A program made the position numbers and the translations under genes. Below are positions 1-20,550 of a stretch of DNA of 64,000 nucleotides, in pieces. Location: positions 18,967,032 through 19,031,031 of the forward strand of contig NC_086350.1 in NCBI RefSeq assembly GCF_036324505.1, given 5' to 3'. Source of the stretch: Eleginops maclovinus (Eukaryota; Chordata; Actinopteri; Perciformes; Eleginopidae). Numbering within the stretch: the first letter of the stretch is position 1; the number at the start of each line of letters is the position of its first letter. Under the pieces are notes generated by a model that saw only the letters and a program-made list of their open reading frames with translations, was not told the DNA's origin and searched no databases.

Positions 1-2757
1 AGTGGGGAAAACCTAAAGTCTGAAGTGTGATGCTTCTGCTCATGGAGATCAATAAGGACAGAATATGCATTTCCAAGGTAAATTCACTAATGAGGGAGCA
101 CGGCTATCCTTAAATGGTAGAGTCCCTTTGACCATCACTTTCATGTTCATCCTAATTAGAGAAGGCTTAATTAATATTAAATCAGTTATTTTTTCATCCC
201 AGGCCACTAGAGGTCAGTGGCTAGTCGAGTTGCTGCTAGAGTTGAATGGCTGCGCTTCAGTAGAGAAAGCTTTGTCTGGAGGAGGCACAGGTTTGACCTT
301 CTCAAAGGTAAGAAAAGATCATCCAAAAACTAATCCCAACACTGTGGCTGCAAATACTCAAAGGCTGCTTGGATCCAGTGTAGCCCTGATTCCATTGAGT
401 AATGTCATAACCCCAGTTTTTAACAACCTAGCACACACAAGAAAAGTCTTAATGTCAGTGTTTTGCTCCTAAATATAAGTCTCTCCAGGTTTGTTGACAC
501 AAAGAACAGGCAGCTACAGCTCTCAATCAGGCTTCAGCTCTCGGCAAACGGAACCACGGCTCCATTCATATGTTTATGTGAGCAGAGCCAGTATATGCCC
601 ATCACGCAGAGCGGTAGACAAGAGAGGAGCTCCTTGGGCTCCGCCGGCCCCGGCTGAATGGACTCCTCGGGCTCACAAAGGAGGGCTTGTCTGTTAAGGT
701 GCTTAGAAAGCGCTCAGGTCGTTGATATGCAAGGCGACGGGGCAGCCCGCAGCTCGCCTGCTTTAGAGTTAATTAAGCTGCAGACCCAGTTGGCAGGATG
801 CCCCCCTCCCCTTCTCTCACTTTCCCCCATCCTCTCTCTCTCTGCACTGTTGAGCTCTGACACCGGGATTCCTACAGGCTGAACCCACCGACCATCTCAC
901 CCACCATTCATAAGGGGTCACCTAAAACTAACACATTGCAATACCCAGTCAGTTTTTCTGTATTGCCTCTACTCTTGGCATCTTTTTCTGGTCTCTTTTC
1001 CTACTATTGCTGATTCCCAAGAGGTGTGCACTTACACTACCCGCATTACATCAGCCACAAGGAATGTCTCCTTGTCCCCTTCTGTAATGTCAATGAGCAT
1101 CTTGCAATCTATCGCCTCCATCTTCATTTCTTCTCCCTCCTTGCTTCTGTCTTTCAGTGCTGTATGTCACACCAGAAGTAGATCCTGCCTGCTGCAGCTG
1201 TCAGAAATACACACACACACGTGCACTTACAGCTCTCTCTCTGTCCTGCTTAATGTTTTATCCCCATACTGTAGCTGTGTAGGCGAAGAGGGCAGGCTCA
1301 ATCAAACAGAGGACAGACTCCCCAGCGGCCTGCCATGCCTCTAATTGTGGATTCATCACAGACAGAGCAGATCAATACGCCACTCTTGACTCGCGCAACG
1401 CAGAATGATCTGAAGTTTGTTCTATTGGTATTTCTTTTACCAAGGGGGATTAGACACTTCCATTCGTGTTTGAGGTTGGCGAGACCTCACTTTCAGCCAC
1501 ATTTAGGGTGAAAGAAAAAAAAATACAGAAAGAAAAAACCTCGCCCCCTTTTTTGGCTGTTTCCCCACTAATGACTCTCCTCTGCCTTTGTAGTCTGAAG
1601 CACACACACATGGAGAAACACACACACACGTGGAAGCTGCTGTGTCCTTTATTTTAATGTGACCTTGGTGCTCCTGGAGAGAGCTGGGTATGGACTGGCG
1701 AGGTGGTGAGAGAAGTCACCGCCATTCAACCTGTGGGGGGTTATTGTAACACTCGACTCTTCATAGCTGCTCTCTGTGACAGCCTGGAGCTGTAATAGAA
1801 GCTTTCTGGCTAATGTACTGCTGGGTATTCAGGGACCAAAGAGGGTGGGTGGTGGGTTAGAGGCTGAGCGAACCAACACTACAAAAAAAAAGTCCATCTT
1901 AACAAGTCATTTAGTCCTGTAATGACGCTGAATATCTGATTATACTGTTAAATGAGGTGATGTGCTGTAAATTCACTTGTTTTTAATGCCTGAAATTTAG
2001 TGAAACTATATCTTGTTGTGTTCAAAAAAAGATGACGCTGCCTGATTTGCATTGGAAACAAGGTAGACCTCATTCAAAACCGTCGTCCACTGGCACCCCT
2101 TCATGTTTTGTTCTTCCCACTAAAGTCCTTCCTTCAACCTTGAATTGTATTTTCCGAGATTGTTCAAATTGAATCATATGCCATAAAGGCCAGATGGATG
2201 GGTAATATTTTTCCCCCCTGAGTGATAGACTTAGAAATTGTAGAGGAGCAGCAGTAACACGTCCTCAGTCTGTCACAGCCGCAGCTTTCCCTGCCATCAC
2301 ACAGCGAGAGGGCTCCACTGTTGTGTTTTGCCAAACCCACTGACAAGCACGGCTCCTCCATGCATCACCCTTTTTCTTCAGTTTGATCAGCACTCGAGGG
2401 CAGAGCTTCTTATTTAGATTTCCTATTTGAATGCAGAGGAATGCTGCAGAGACAAAGAAAACAGCCTCGTATGGATGCAGGCAAAGGTTAAGATATTGAT
2501 TGAACTGGAAGATACATTAAGAAAAACACGATTTATTTAGGTTGTGTTAGTATGCGTTTGGAAGATGAGGATTCTATTTGAATAAAGATTAAAGCTTTTG
2601 TATGAAAAAAAAGAAGCCCCTTGATCCAAACATTATCCTGCAGAGGAACAGTATGTGGGAAAGCAAATGTCCAAATCATTCCGACGAGACTTCAAACTCT
2701 CCTTACCCTGCCAGCTCACTCGTAAAAAGTCTGTGACATGTTTGAGTGAACCCATGT
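1..2757. other. Upstream intergenic DNA, no gene seen
   Basis: I see no supportable coding exon on either strand; the open frames are short, overlapping and without family resemblance. The stretch holds scattered short CA runs (for example near 1207 and 1618), C/T-rich patches around 800-850 and ordinary unique-looking sequence. Confidence 0.6.
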
Positions 2758-2765
2758 GTGTATAG
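2758..2765. repeat. Left 8-bp target-site duplication
   Basis: GTGTATAG lies directly before the CAGAGG end of the hAT-type element and is repeated exactly after its other end at 4460-4467. Confidence 0.85.
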
Positions 2766-2779
2766 CAGAGGTGGGACCA

Positions 2780-2945
2780 AGTCACTGTTTGGCAAGTCCC
2801 AAGTAAGTCCCAAGTCTCAGCAGTCAAGTCCAAGTCAAGTCCCAAGTAAAGACAGAGAAGGGCAAGTCGAGTCCAAGTCCAAGTAACACCAAAGCCAAGT
2901 CGAGTCCAAGTCCAAGTCCCAAGCTTCTTCGAGTCCTGAACAAGT
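2780..2945 (+). repeat. Left subterminal AAGTC pentamer array
   Basis: The pentamer AAGTC recurs many times, often as CCAAGTC, TCCCAAGT or CGAGTCC, with irregular spacing. It mirrors the array at the other end of the same element. Dense short subterminal repeats are the usual binding sites for hAT transposases; that role here is inferred. Confidence 0.8.
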
Positions 2946-3370
2946 CATCATGTACTCTTCACTTAATAATGCCATTATCAGACTAACGATCACACAATTT
3001 CAACATATCAACCTAATCTTCAGTATTTTTTTATACATACAGATTAAACTATGCATATATTTTATATATCTGTATATACGCATGTGCCCAAAGACCTTCA
3101 AAGTATTGTGTGTGAATGGTGGGTTAGAAATGTATGAGCACGGAAGGCACCACTGTCATCCTAAAGTTGGTAAAGCGCCTTGACTAGTGAGGCATGGACT
3201 GTGTGGATGCATGTAACTGGCATTGATGCTTCAGTGGATGCCAGTTACAGTAGGTCAACATTTTGCTTAAATCACAAAGAAACCTAATATTTCAATAAAA
3301 CAATGTTTAATCTGCATAACAATTAAGCAGCATGACTACACACAATGAAAGGTGCTGGGGGTAGGCGCTT

Positions 3371-3401
<31 letters not shown>

Positions 3402-4274
3402 TACACCTCCCTAATCTTAGTTATTTGTGTACATACCTGCAAACTCAGAAGGGCTGAAAAAGGTGACAAACTAAACCGTTGTAGGGGGGTCTGGGGGGTC
3501 TGGGGGCATCCCCCCCCACCCCCCCAGCCTTTGTACACGTTGCCTAGCAACGTCGCACATGCGCATTATATCCTGCTCCGCTCCGAGTTATAGTAGTAGG
3601 CTATTCATGGGAAACGCATGAACAGCACGTTAAGATCTCGGCCAAGTCGTAATTAAAAGCAGTTCTTCATTATTTAAGTTAAGCGGCGGTAACGCCAGTG
3701 TTAAACAAGGTGTTAAACACGCAAATGCCGGTTGGTGTGCGTACGGTACTGAGTGTTTATCGGTCCACAGCCGTAATGAACGTGTCGCATTGGTCCATAT
3801 GTAATGCGCACGTTCTGTTGTTCCCATTGGCATAGAGCTATTGAACATTAATTTTAACAAAGGATACGGATAACATATCGCCCACGGCAGTTTTGTCATT
3901 GTATGTATAGCCTATATTTGTATTACGCTATCATCATTCAACATGAACCTAATCTGGATCTTAAACCTGCCAATTGCAACTGAGAGAGACGCAGACCAGA
4001 CGGACAGCTCTCGACTAGGCTTCCCTTCCGTGGCACAATTGCATCTTTTCCGTAGATGAAATCCGGGGAAATCGTGAATATTAATGAGGGGAAACCCGGG
4101 GATTATCCAATCACGCTGGTTAGGTCCCTGATCCAATCCAAAAAGGCCAAAATCCACCACATGATTGCATTGCTCGCACTTGCCTGCCGGCTCTCTCACT
4201 TTGCGGTCTTTGGGGCTTCGCAGGTTCGCATTGCAGGGAAGGATGTCCATGATCAGGAAATTTAGCTTTTGACT

Positions 4275-4450
4275 CGAGGCATGTCAAGTCATTACAAGTA
4301 AAAGAGGCAAAGTCCGAGTCAAGTCTCGAGTTAATAGTATTCAAGTCCAAGTCGAGTCGCAAGTCATGCCGAATTTGATCAAGTCAAGTCTGAAGTCATT
4401 AAAATCATGACTCGAGTCTGACTCGAGTCCAAGTCATGTGACTCGAGTCC
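4275..4450 (+). repeat. Right subterminal AAGTC/GAGTC pentamer array
   Basis: Repeated AAGTC, GAGTC and CTCGAGTC motifs fill this end of the hAT-type element. CTCGAGTC is more frequent here than at the left end, where AAGTCCCAAGT dominates, so the two ends are related but not identical. Confidence 0.8.
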
Positions 4451-4459
4451 ACATGTCTG

Positions 4460-4467
4460 GTGTATAG
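4460..4467. repeat. Right 8-bp target-site duplication
   Basis: GTGTATAG lies directly after the terminal CTG of the hAT-type element and matches 2758-2765 exactly. Confidence 0.85.
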
Positions 4468-5291
4468 ATCCTCTTGTCGTAGATCCATAGCAAGCTAGTA
4501 GGCGAGTTGACGTTTACAGGTGACTGGAAGAAGAAAACAAACATGCAAGGGTGAAGAAGAAGGGTCTTTCACACAAAAACTGCAACAACTTGAGACATCT
4601 AGATTCAGGAACTTATTCTGTAACTATCCAAGGAACAGCGAGCAACGTGACCACAGGTTATTTCGCTTCATGATGGGCCTCCTGCACACTATACACAGGT
4701 GGCTCCCCTGGTCTCAGTAAGTGAGAACACTTCTGACAAAGACAAACTCCTGTTGTGTGCTACATGTGTGGACCTGATTTTCTGGAAACTATCCCGAGTT
4801 CATATGACAAAAGTGGGACACCCTGATCGCCTTAGGGTTCAGGCGCTGGTGATGCACTGCATGAACAATAAGCTATTTTTTGTCCTGAAAAGAGATAAGA
4901 GCTGTGAGTTTTGCATACATTAAAGAGCTTGTAAGTGAATCTTGAATATATAGTAGTCTATCAGATGGATTGATTTACAGTCAATAAAGTGAAGACTGAA
5001 TTAGGTCACTTAATGACATCATGGAAACCAGCTGAGGAAAGTTTTTAACCACTGTCACCAGAGAAATAGAGCTTTATTTTTTCAGCATGTGTCCACTCAA
5101 TATACGTATTATAAAAGTATTTTAGACGTAGATTGATGGCATGATGGCACAGAGTGATAGGCAGAAGGGAAAATATGTGTCATGACAGACCAGAATAAAA
5201 TGTCTGCAGTGGCCCTACAGGAGGACCGTGTCCACTTAGTCTGGCACAGTGAGAATTGATCCCTGAATCACACTAGGATTTGCTCTGCGGT

Positions 5292-5367
5292 TGTACACTC
5301 TCAAACCCTGTGGCACTTAAATGTAATTAAAAAAAAGGAATTTGATGCATATACTTAAGAGTGTACA
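5292..5367. repeat. 76-bp unit with perfect 10-bp inverted ends
   Basis: TGTACACTCT at 5292-5301 is the exact reverse complement of AGAGTGTACA at 5358-5367, with 56 bases between, including an A run. It could be a tiny MITE relic or a chance stem-loop. I see no convincing target-site duplication. Confidence 0.35.
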
Positions 5368-6352
5368 TCCTTTCCATCTGTTTATCTTTCACTGTTATTG
5401 CCTTCGTTCATAGCATTGCCTGAATATTATTCACTCAGTACAGATATATTTCCTGATAATCTCTTGAGTAAAAAAAAGATATCTTGGTGTCTCAGTCACC
5501 GTGGAGGAATTAAGGCTGAGACGGAATAAAACGTTATTAATTCTGTGATATTAAACACGCCCACTCTCCTTTTCCACTTTTTACATATTCATCAAAAAAC
5601 TAATGCAATTATCAATACTGTAATCTATTTGGCGGTCACATGGTGCATAAAAGTCATTACTAGTGAGCCTTCTTTAATGAACAAATCTAATGAAGTGCAG
5701 TAATATGTTAGAAGCCAGATTTCTCTCACCTTAGGGGGTGAAATGCCTGTGTGTGGGTGGGTTTGACTCAAGGACTTAAGTAATTTTGACATGGGTGAAA
5801 TGCTTTGCTCAGGACAAAAGAAAAAAGACAGCCAGGGAAAGTTGGAAATGTGCAAACTTCCTCCTTATCCTACCTGCCAAAACATGGATGTGTTGCCAAG
5901 GAATGGCTGTGGCTGTGAAAGGAGGAAAAAAGGGGAACACCTAAAAAAACAGTGCAGCAGTGTCCTGATGAGTGATGCATATAAAGGGAGAAATTCCACC
6001 AAAGATTAGCACATCTAATCTCCTGGATATAAGCATCTCCTCCCATAAACACTTAGCATCATGAAACATGACTGATTTATTCGCTCAGGGAAGTGAAAAA
6101 AAAATCTCCACAAGACTCCTGAAACCTCCTGCAAGCATTATTCATTTACACAGTTTTCGCTGATGCGCCAGTCCTTGGACTTGAGCAAAGGACTTCAGTA
6201 TAGGAATTTTTTTGAGGGGCGTTGTGAGATGTGGCAAGACGTTATTTAGTCATGTAATAGGCCTTGTCTGTCTCATGTGTGCTCGATGCCTTTCTTGTGA
6301 ATCCCACCAAAACAGAAAGGAAAGAAGAAGAAAGAAAAAAGGGGAAAAGAAA

Positions 6353-6353
<1 letters not shown>

Positions 6354-6387
<34 letters not shown>
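6354..6387 (+). repeat. (GCA)n trinucleotide microsatellite
   Basis: About 11 uninterrupted GCA/CAG units follow a purine-rich AAAG/GAAG tract. Frames through it read poly-Ala, poly-Ser or poly-Gln, but no surrounding exon supports translation. Confidence 0.95.
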
Positions 6388-6388
<1 letters not shown>

Positions 6389-7224
6389 GGATGTCTTGAC
6401 CGATGAAAGGCCAATTACTGTATGGGTTTCCATGCTGTGTGCTAGGAGGAACAGTGCACTGATGGCCTTCACTGACGGCGAATAAAGCTGTTAGACCCAA
6501 ACACCGGGTTGCACACATCCGGCACAGCCAAAAATGTTAAATCAGATTATATTTATCAACGAGTCTCATACAAGTGCACTTTCACATATCGCAACTTGGT
6601 AAAAAAGCAAACCAAAAAGAGCAGAGCAGAGCGGCTGTGAAAAAAGCCACTCTACATTAAACGACAGTACTCATCATCTGCAGCAGAAGCACTCTCTGAT
6701 TCTAAAATCTAAAATAGCTTTTATTGTCACCACCAACCACTCCATCCCTTAATCTCTTCAAGGAGATCCATTACCATATTAATAATGAGATGTGAACCGG
6801 TCATAGATTAAACTGGGTAATAAAGCAGCCTGCCAGGCACTCACACTGAGTCATTTTAATGACAGTGTGGTAATTATAACTGCATGTGTCAGAATTGACA
6901 GACAGGGCTCCCTGCATACATCATGGGCACACGCACGTGCACAAACAGACACACACAGTGTCTTATTCTACTTCTTCTTCAATGTGTCAAACATAGCCGT
7001 TGCTTGCAATATAAATAGACTTGAATATGACAAATTGAGTTATTCACCTGCAAACTGTCACTGAGACAAGGGCCAGTGTGTCAGAATAAATGAAGAGGAG
7101 GATGATATAGATACCGGAGGTAGCAGATTACATCTTTTGAGAATACTGTTGTATACTAAAGCATCATATCTTTCTCGGGCTCCATTTGGTGGCAATAAAC
7201 ATTGTCAAAATATAAAAACAACGT

Positions 7225-7500
7225 TAAAGGGGACATATTAAGCTCATTTTCAGGTTAACATTTGTATTTCGAGCTTTGACTAGAACAACTTAACATGTTT
7301 TAATGTTCAAAGACCACATTATTTCATCATACTGTCTATTTGAATATACCTGAAATCACTATTGCTCTGGCTCTTTAAGCTCCTTCTCTTAAAAAGCTAA
7401 GTCTGCTCTGTTTAGTTTGCGAGAAAAACGTGCTGCATTTTGTAAAGGGAGTTCTCAGGCCATTGAAATACCCACATTTTTGTGGAGTTTTTCCCAAAAT
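7225..7500 (+). repeat. Dispersed repeat, family A copy 1
   Basis: It begins AAAGGGGACATATTAAGCTC, then TTTTCAGGTTAACATTTGTATTT. The same order of motifs (TTTTCAGGTTAA, TTTGTATTT, ATGTTCAAA, CTCATACTG or CATACTG) recurs at 25580-25810 and in part at 63082-63240. The family is familiar from fish genomes as a high-copy repeat, but I cannot assign it to a named superfamily from sequence alone. Confidence 0.7.
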
Positions 7501-7865
7501 TCTATTTCCTACATGACTTGCATTCTAATAATCCCAGACCCTGTGAGCAACAGCTAACAAAATGGTCTGAATAATGTATACAAATAAAAAAAAAACATTT
7601 GTAGAATGATATGTTTATATAAACAGTATGTGGTTTAGGATAATCTCAGCAGGAATGCTCATTATTTAGCTATAAAACCCCATATAATATGGCAAACACA
7701 GTTTACTGTTGCTCTGTGTCTGACACTAAGCTGCTATTGTGTTCAATAGATTGTGTTCTGAGGCTTTGAGTGACACAGCGGTTGGCATCTAATGTGCGTG
7801 TGAGCGCCGCAGACTGGGAAAGAAACTGTGTTTGTTTCTCTTGTTGCCGCGGTGGAGAAGTCTGC

Positions 7866-7867
<2 letters not shown>

Positions 7868-7920
<53 letters not shown>
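7868..7920 (+). repeat. (GT)n microsatellite
   Basis: A pure GT dinucleotide run of about 53 bases. It is followed about 250 bp later by a pure CA run, so the two tracts are mutually complementary in inverted orientation. Confidence 0.98.
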
Positions 7921-7922
<2 letters not shown>

Positions 7923-8172
7923 AGACGTTTTGTTTTCTTCATTTCAACTGTACACGTGCTATGCTTGACTTGATTTGAGAAAATCAGGAAAAGCAAGGCC
8001 ATATAAACAGCTGTGGTTGAAAAAACACAAGCTGAAATGTGTATATGACGTGGTAATATTAGCTGTAGCTGCTTGTTTGTCAAGCAGTGCTCATACACCG
8101 GAACACATTATTCAATGCACACAGCAACTTTAAGTGAGATTAGGTCAACAAACACACCATGGCTCTCTCTGT

Positions 8173-16299
<8,127 letters not shown>

Positions 16300-17330
16300 G
16301 CTTTAGATTATGGCCTGTAATCTAATGTAAAGTAGCCTCTAAGGCTAAGCCTTCCCAATTTAGCAATTTTAAAAAGGTAAAACTTACAACAGGTAGCCAA
16401 CCTGGTAAATCCCAAAAAAAAGTAGGCCTTGCAGGTGATTAGAGGGAGAGGGGTCTGTCTGCAGGCCTCCGCTCTCAGCACACCTCCACTCTCAGGACTT
16501 GTCTGAAGGAAGTTTTTTCGCCCAAACCGGTAACAGGACCGGTCCCGGGCAAGAGCCTGATTAAGCTCTGGTTCTTCACCGGTAAAATATGCGTGTAGAA
16601 AACGGCTTATGCCACAATAAGATAGCAACAAGTAGTCGAAATACTGAGAGTGGCGATTTTATTTTTTAAATCTTAGCGTGCACTTCCTGTCCTGAGAGTG
16701 GCCGTGTTCTCAGGAGTTGAGGTGTCCTGAGATTGGCGCCTCTCTAGTGATTAGAGGTGTGGTTGAGGCGTTGCCCTGTTCACAAACCTAAGTGAACTAT
16801 TTGACTTTATTTCACTAGCTAGAACAAGATACAATAACATGCCTAATGTAATCAGTAGAGGTTTTGGATGTTCAGGACAAGCGGTAGAACGTCGACGTTG
16901 CTGTTGTGTTCTATGGAGAGAGAGTGGTGCCGCTCACCAGGCACAAGCACTATACTCACACTTGGAAATGTGTTGTCGAGCACCTCACTCAAAATTCAAA
17001 TTAGTTCAACTTTGAACTTCTTTACCACTGACCTTTTTCAAGTTTCCGGCGGTGCTGTGGTGTATCCGCTGTGCGCAAGTGGCTCTGAGTCGCCCGGCTG
17101 AATACGATGGGTTAATTTGCCGTTCGGGATCTTGGTGAGTAGATTATTTTGCTATACAAATTTCAGCGTTTGTCAAAGTTTTGAATACCGTGCGTTTGGC
17201 GTGAAGCGCCTGCTATAAGTAGGCTTAAAAGGTGATTGAAGGCGTGGTTGAGGCTTGGCCCTGCTCCTGAACCTAGGCTATACCATTTATTTACTCACAT
17301 ATGGCAGATTGTTACTCTCTAGGTGATTTT
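16300..17330. repeat. Possible old mobile-element relic with an internal repeat
   Basis: A motif of the form GTGGTTGAGGC(G)TTG(G)CCCTG followed by ACCTA occurs at about 16751-16800 and again at about 17232-17280, roughly 480 bp apart and diverged. The interval is more CG-rich than its flanks and carries several CCGGT motifs near 16525-16580. A 107-codon minus-strand open frame at 16308-16631 matches nothing I recognise. I see no clean terminal repeats or target duplication, so the element call is tentative. Confidence 0.35.
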
Positions 17331-17574
17331 GCACACTGTTGTAAGTTTCCAAATGTGTACTTATTGTCCCCTTGTTTATATATCTGTACAAGGCCAATGT
17401 TGCTGCATGTTGCAGACTATTATGTCAAAAGTACTGCTTTCATATAGTACTTTTCTAGGTTTTGCAACCAAGTCTAAGGTCAGCATTCATCCATTTATAC
17501 AGGTGAAGTCATACAGAGTGCCACCTGCTCATCAGGATTGATAAACATTCATACAATCTCAGGTGTTGTTGGAT

Positions 17575-17690
17575 ATACCAGGAAAAATGTGGGTGTGCGG
17601 GATCTTGTCCAAGGACACTTTTACATGTAGATCACAGGGCCTTGGATCGAACCACCAATCTTCGAATGGTTGACGACTGTCATAACAAAG
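17575..17690 (+). repeat. Fragment of a fish dispersed repeat
   Basis: The run CTTGTCCAAGGACACTTTTACATG, then GGATCGAACCACCAATCTTC, resembles a widespread teleost repeat with the consensus style CTTGCCCAAGGACAC...GAACC. Recognition is from memory of the pattern; the ends are not defined. Confidence 0.45.
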
Positions 17691-17964
17691 TCACCCTTTA
17701 TTTTTCAGCTGCATATTACGCAGTTGTTCAGTGACATATTGTCTATTAAACTCCACAAAGCTCAAAAGTAACACTGTAGCATCAATGTGATCGACTTTAT
17801 CAGTGGTATCGGCATGTCTGTGACGAATGCAAAACACATGTGGCCTTGTTTTCTGATAAAAAAAAAAAAAAGTAAATTATGAAGGGTAGTGTTCTGCAGG
17901 CAAAGGGTGGAGGTCAGTGTGTCTGCCCAGTCAGCAGACCTGTCTAATATTCATTTTCTCATTG

Positions 17965-17965
<1 letters not shown>

Positions 17966-18045
<80 letters not shown>
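17966..18045 (+). repeat. (TG)n microsatellite
   Basis: A pure TG run of about 80 bases that degrades into GCGCGTGAGTG at its 3' end. Confidence 0.98.
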
Positions 18046-18049
<4 letters not shown>

Positions 18050-20035
18050 TGAGTGTAAAGGGCGGAAGCGGTGGGTTGTTATAAAATGCACAGTCTTTTG
18101 ACACCTTAGCAGACGCTGCTGACTTCCCTGTCAGGGCTTCACCCTTTTGTGAGCAAAAGGAAATCCTGATTATACGAGAGATTAGAATGGCTAGCATCTC
18201 CTCCTCTAGCACACTCACTGAACAAACAGAGGCACACTAATGTGAATGCAGGAGCAAAGTTATTATTATATACATGAAGAGGGTAGACTTGTTGCAAAGC
18301 ATATAACAAGATTATCTTGAAATAGATTTTCAAATGTGTCTTGAAACAAGATAAGAATAGATGTTATTATGCCATAAGCTTTCAATGAATAACATATAGG
18401 TAAGTCTCTTCCTGTCTCCATCTCAAAGCGCTGGAATTCAATGCTTCAAATCTAACGTGAAAGGAATAATTAGAGGAAGTACTGAATGTTTCCTTATTAT
18501 TCTGAAATAATTCCTTGATTATCAGCCTGCTGATTGTATGAAGCCTGTGTGTAAACAGACCACAGAATATTTGTCAGTGCTATAGCAACCCTGTCTCCTT
18601 GAGTTACTGTTATGCATCGTGATGTATGTTCACTGGCTATTTTCAGTGCAAGTGCAGCTTTTTTTATGCAGGTTGCTTTCATTTGGCACTGCGGGCAAAT
18701 CCAGTCTTATTTTTTATTTTTTTACCATGAAATCTACATGAAGTTTTGTTGTTGTAATTCTATCAACAATTGTGTCATTTGAAAAACAGTGCATTATGCA
18801 ATTTATGAAGATGTTGGTACTTTGAATGTTCCATCTGACACACTGGAAGAAGTCTTCATTTGGACAGAACCGGTTTTCTAAAAGCATATGTGATTATGTT
18901 ATAGTTAGCCTAAGTAAAAGTGGATAGAATTGGACAATCCCAGTGTTCTACTATTTCACTACTAAGTAGACGAAGAAGTGAGGTGTGACTCTTTGAAGAG
19001 AAAACTATAGAAATTGCACATATTATTTTATAAATATCAAACAGCATTCAGTTTGAATTTGTACGTTAGCTTAGTAGCACATGTTTCTCCTAGCTGCTTC
19101 ACCCATTGGTCTGGAAAAACATCAAAAGGAAAGATTCTGAAGGGGTAAAATTGAAATAGCCCTTTCAGATATTAGCATGAAGCCTATAGACAAGCTTTCT
19201 CTCTTAACCAAGCTAGATATATCAAGCTAATATTAATCCCATTTAATGAAAAACCATAGCTGTTTCTTATGGTCATGTTTTGTTTCCCCCCCCACCAAAC
19301 TGTGTTTATGTCGACAATCAGTCGATTAAGATTTGTGGGGGAATATCTTTGCACAAAGCGGCTGCTGATTTCAATAAGCAACTCAGCTGTGATTTATAGA
19401 CTTAATCCCCCACAGACAGTGTGTGCAGCCAGCTCTAATGAAATACATTGGTTTGGATGTGATCTGAGGAGTCAAGATAGCTGCGCCATGTGGTAAAGAA
19501 CATATGGATCATTGAGCTCCTCTCCAACATTCCTGAACAATCTGGACAGGACATTGAACGTTTTATCACCACCAAGGACTTAGCAGTTGCCCTACGGATG
19601 CATCCAGCTGCCTGTTCCCAGCGGGAGAAGCATCCTCTGGAAAAACAGGAAAAGACCTCTTGCACATTGCTACTGTGAGGTCACATTTTGTAACTTTATC
19701 TTAATTTTAGCTGGAGAGTCTTTCTCATAAAGTCTGCAGAGGATTATGCAATCTAATTTAAACTTTGGTGTTTTTTTTCTGCCAGAAAACACAACATTGT
19801 GACTGCACTGAATCTTATTGCCACTCTTTCATAACTCTGATGACAACTAATTCCTGCATTCCGGCAGAAAAAGGTCAGCATCACTTTTGTTTTCCGACTC
19901 GTGACTCACTTTGTCCATGAGCAAAAGGGGTCATTTGGAGCAGTAAAACAGTTTGAAGCTCACATGTTGTGAGATCATATGAGAATATGTCATCAGTTCC
20001 ACTTGGAACCATTGGAGCCTGAATGGACCGACTTC
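18046..20035. other. Intergenic DNA, no gene seen
   Basis: No supportable gene. The stretch 19437-19680 is open in overlapping frames on both strands but resembles no protein I know and lacks convincing paired splice sites. Confidence 0.55.
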
Positions 20036-20155
20036 AGTTAATAGACTGTATAAAAGTGGATGTCGTCACTGTGACGTCAACAGTTGCTTTGTGGACTAAA
20101 GTTTAAGCCTAGAGGTTGGCATTTTGCCTGTCGCCATTTTGGTATTTTGCAACAT
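20036..20155 (+). repeat. Dispersed fish repeat fragment (left part)
   Basis: AATAGACTGTATAAAAGTGGATG is followed by GTCGTCACTGTGACGTCA and then GTTGGCATTTTGCCTGTCGCC. This motif order recurs in many teleost genomes as a dispersed element starting near AGACTGTATA(TA)AA. A probable right-hand fragment, CTTTTCAGACCCGGAGGTCGAC, lies at about 20513-20540. The element looks decayed and its boundaries are uncertain. Confidence 0.55.
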
Positions 20156-20550
20156 GAAGTCACACAAGCTTAATAAGGCATTTTTAGGCAATAACAAGGT
20201 AACAGTTACCATTCATGATGTTAAAACAAACCGTTTTGGGGTCGGAGTTCTTAAATACAACAACGCACAAAACCAGACAACACTAGTAATGTGCTGTCCA
20301 ACACAAGGTTAACACACCCTTGAGCATATCCTTTTATATCATCTTTTTCACTATAAATGGGAGCGTGATTTTACTTAATAGTAAATCAGTTGAAAAGTAT
20401 GACAATTTTCTTATAGACTTTTATATAATTGAACTTCTTTTTGCATTCTCTTTGGTAATTGTAAGCCCCATGATGATGGCATCAAGGCTTTAGGGCATCT
20501 CTTCATTGGCTTCACTTTTCAGACCCGGAGGTCGACACTTGCTTTAGTTT

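Larger units (their letters stand above)
2766..4459. mobile_element. Non-autonomous hAT-type DNA transposon
   Basis: The element starts CAGAGGTGGGACCAAGTC and ends GACTCGAGTCCACATGTCTG, giving imperfect inverted ends of the CAG...CTG type. It is flanked on both sides by the identical 8-bp direct repeat GTGTATAG (2758-2765 and 4460-4467). An 8-bp target-site duplication with CAG/CTG termini is the signature of the hAT superfamily. Both ends carry long arrays of AAGTC/GAGTC pentamers in opposite orientation. The 1.3 kb interior has an AT-rich half, a G-run/C-run block near 3480-3530 and a unique-looking right half. No open frame inside resembles a hAT transposase, so it would need transposase from elsewhere. 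The boundaries are seen directly; the superfamily call is inferred from duplication size and termini. Confidence 0.85.
4468..7224. other. Intergenic DNA, no gene seen
   Basis: No supportable gene. Contents noted separately are a short inverted repeat at 5292-5367 and a CAG triplet run at 6354-6387. The remainder is unremarkable AT-rich sequence. Confidence 0.6.

Noticed and set aside
3912..4362. Overlapping frames inside the right half of the hAT-type element
   Set aside because: No resemblance to a hAT transposase and no conserved motif; they overlap on both strands.
6212..6518. Frames with poly-Ser, poly-Ala or poly-Cys through the CAG tract
   Set aside because: Only the triplet repeat keeps these frames open; no splice sites or homology support an exon.
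19435..19680. Overlapping plus and minus frames as a possible exon
   Set aside because: No recognised family and no convincing flanking splice-site pair; short enough to arise by chance.
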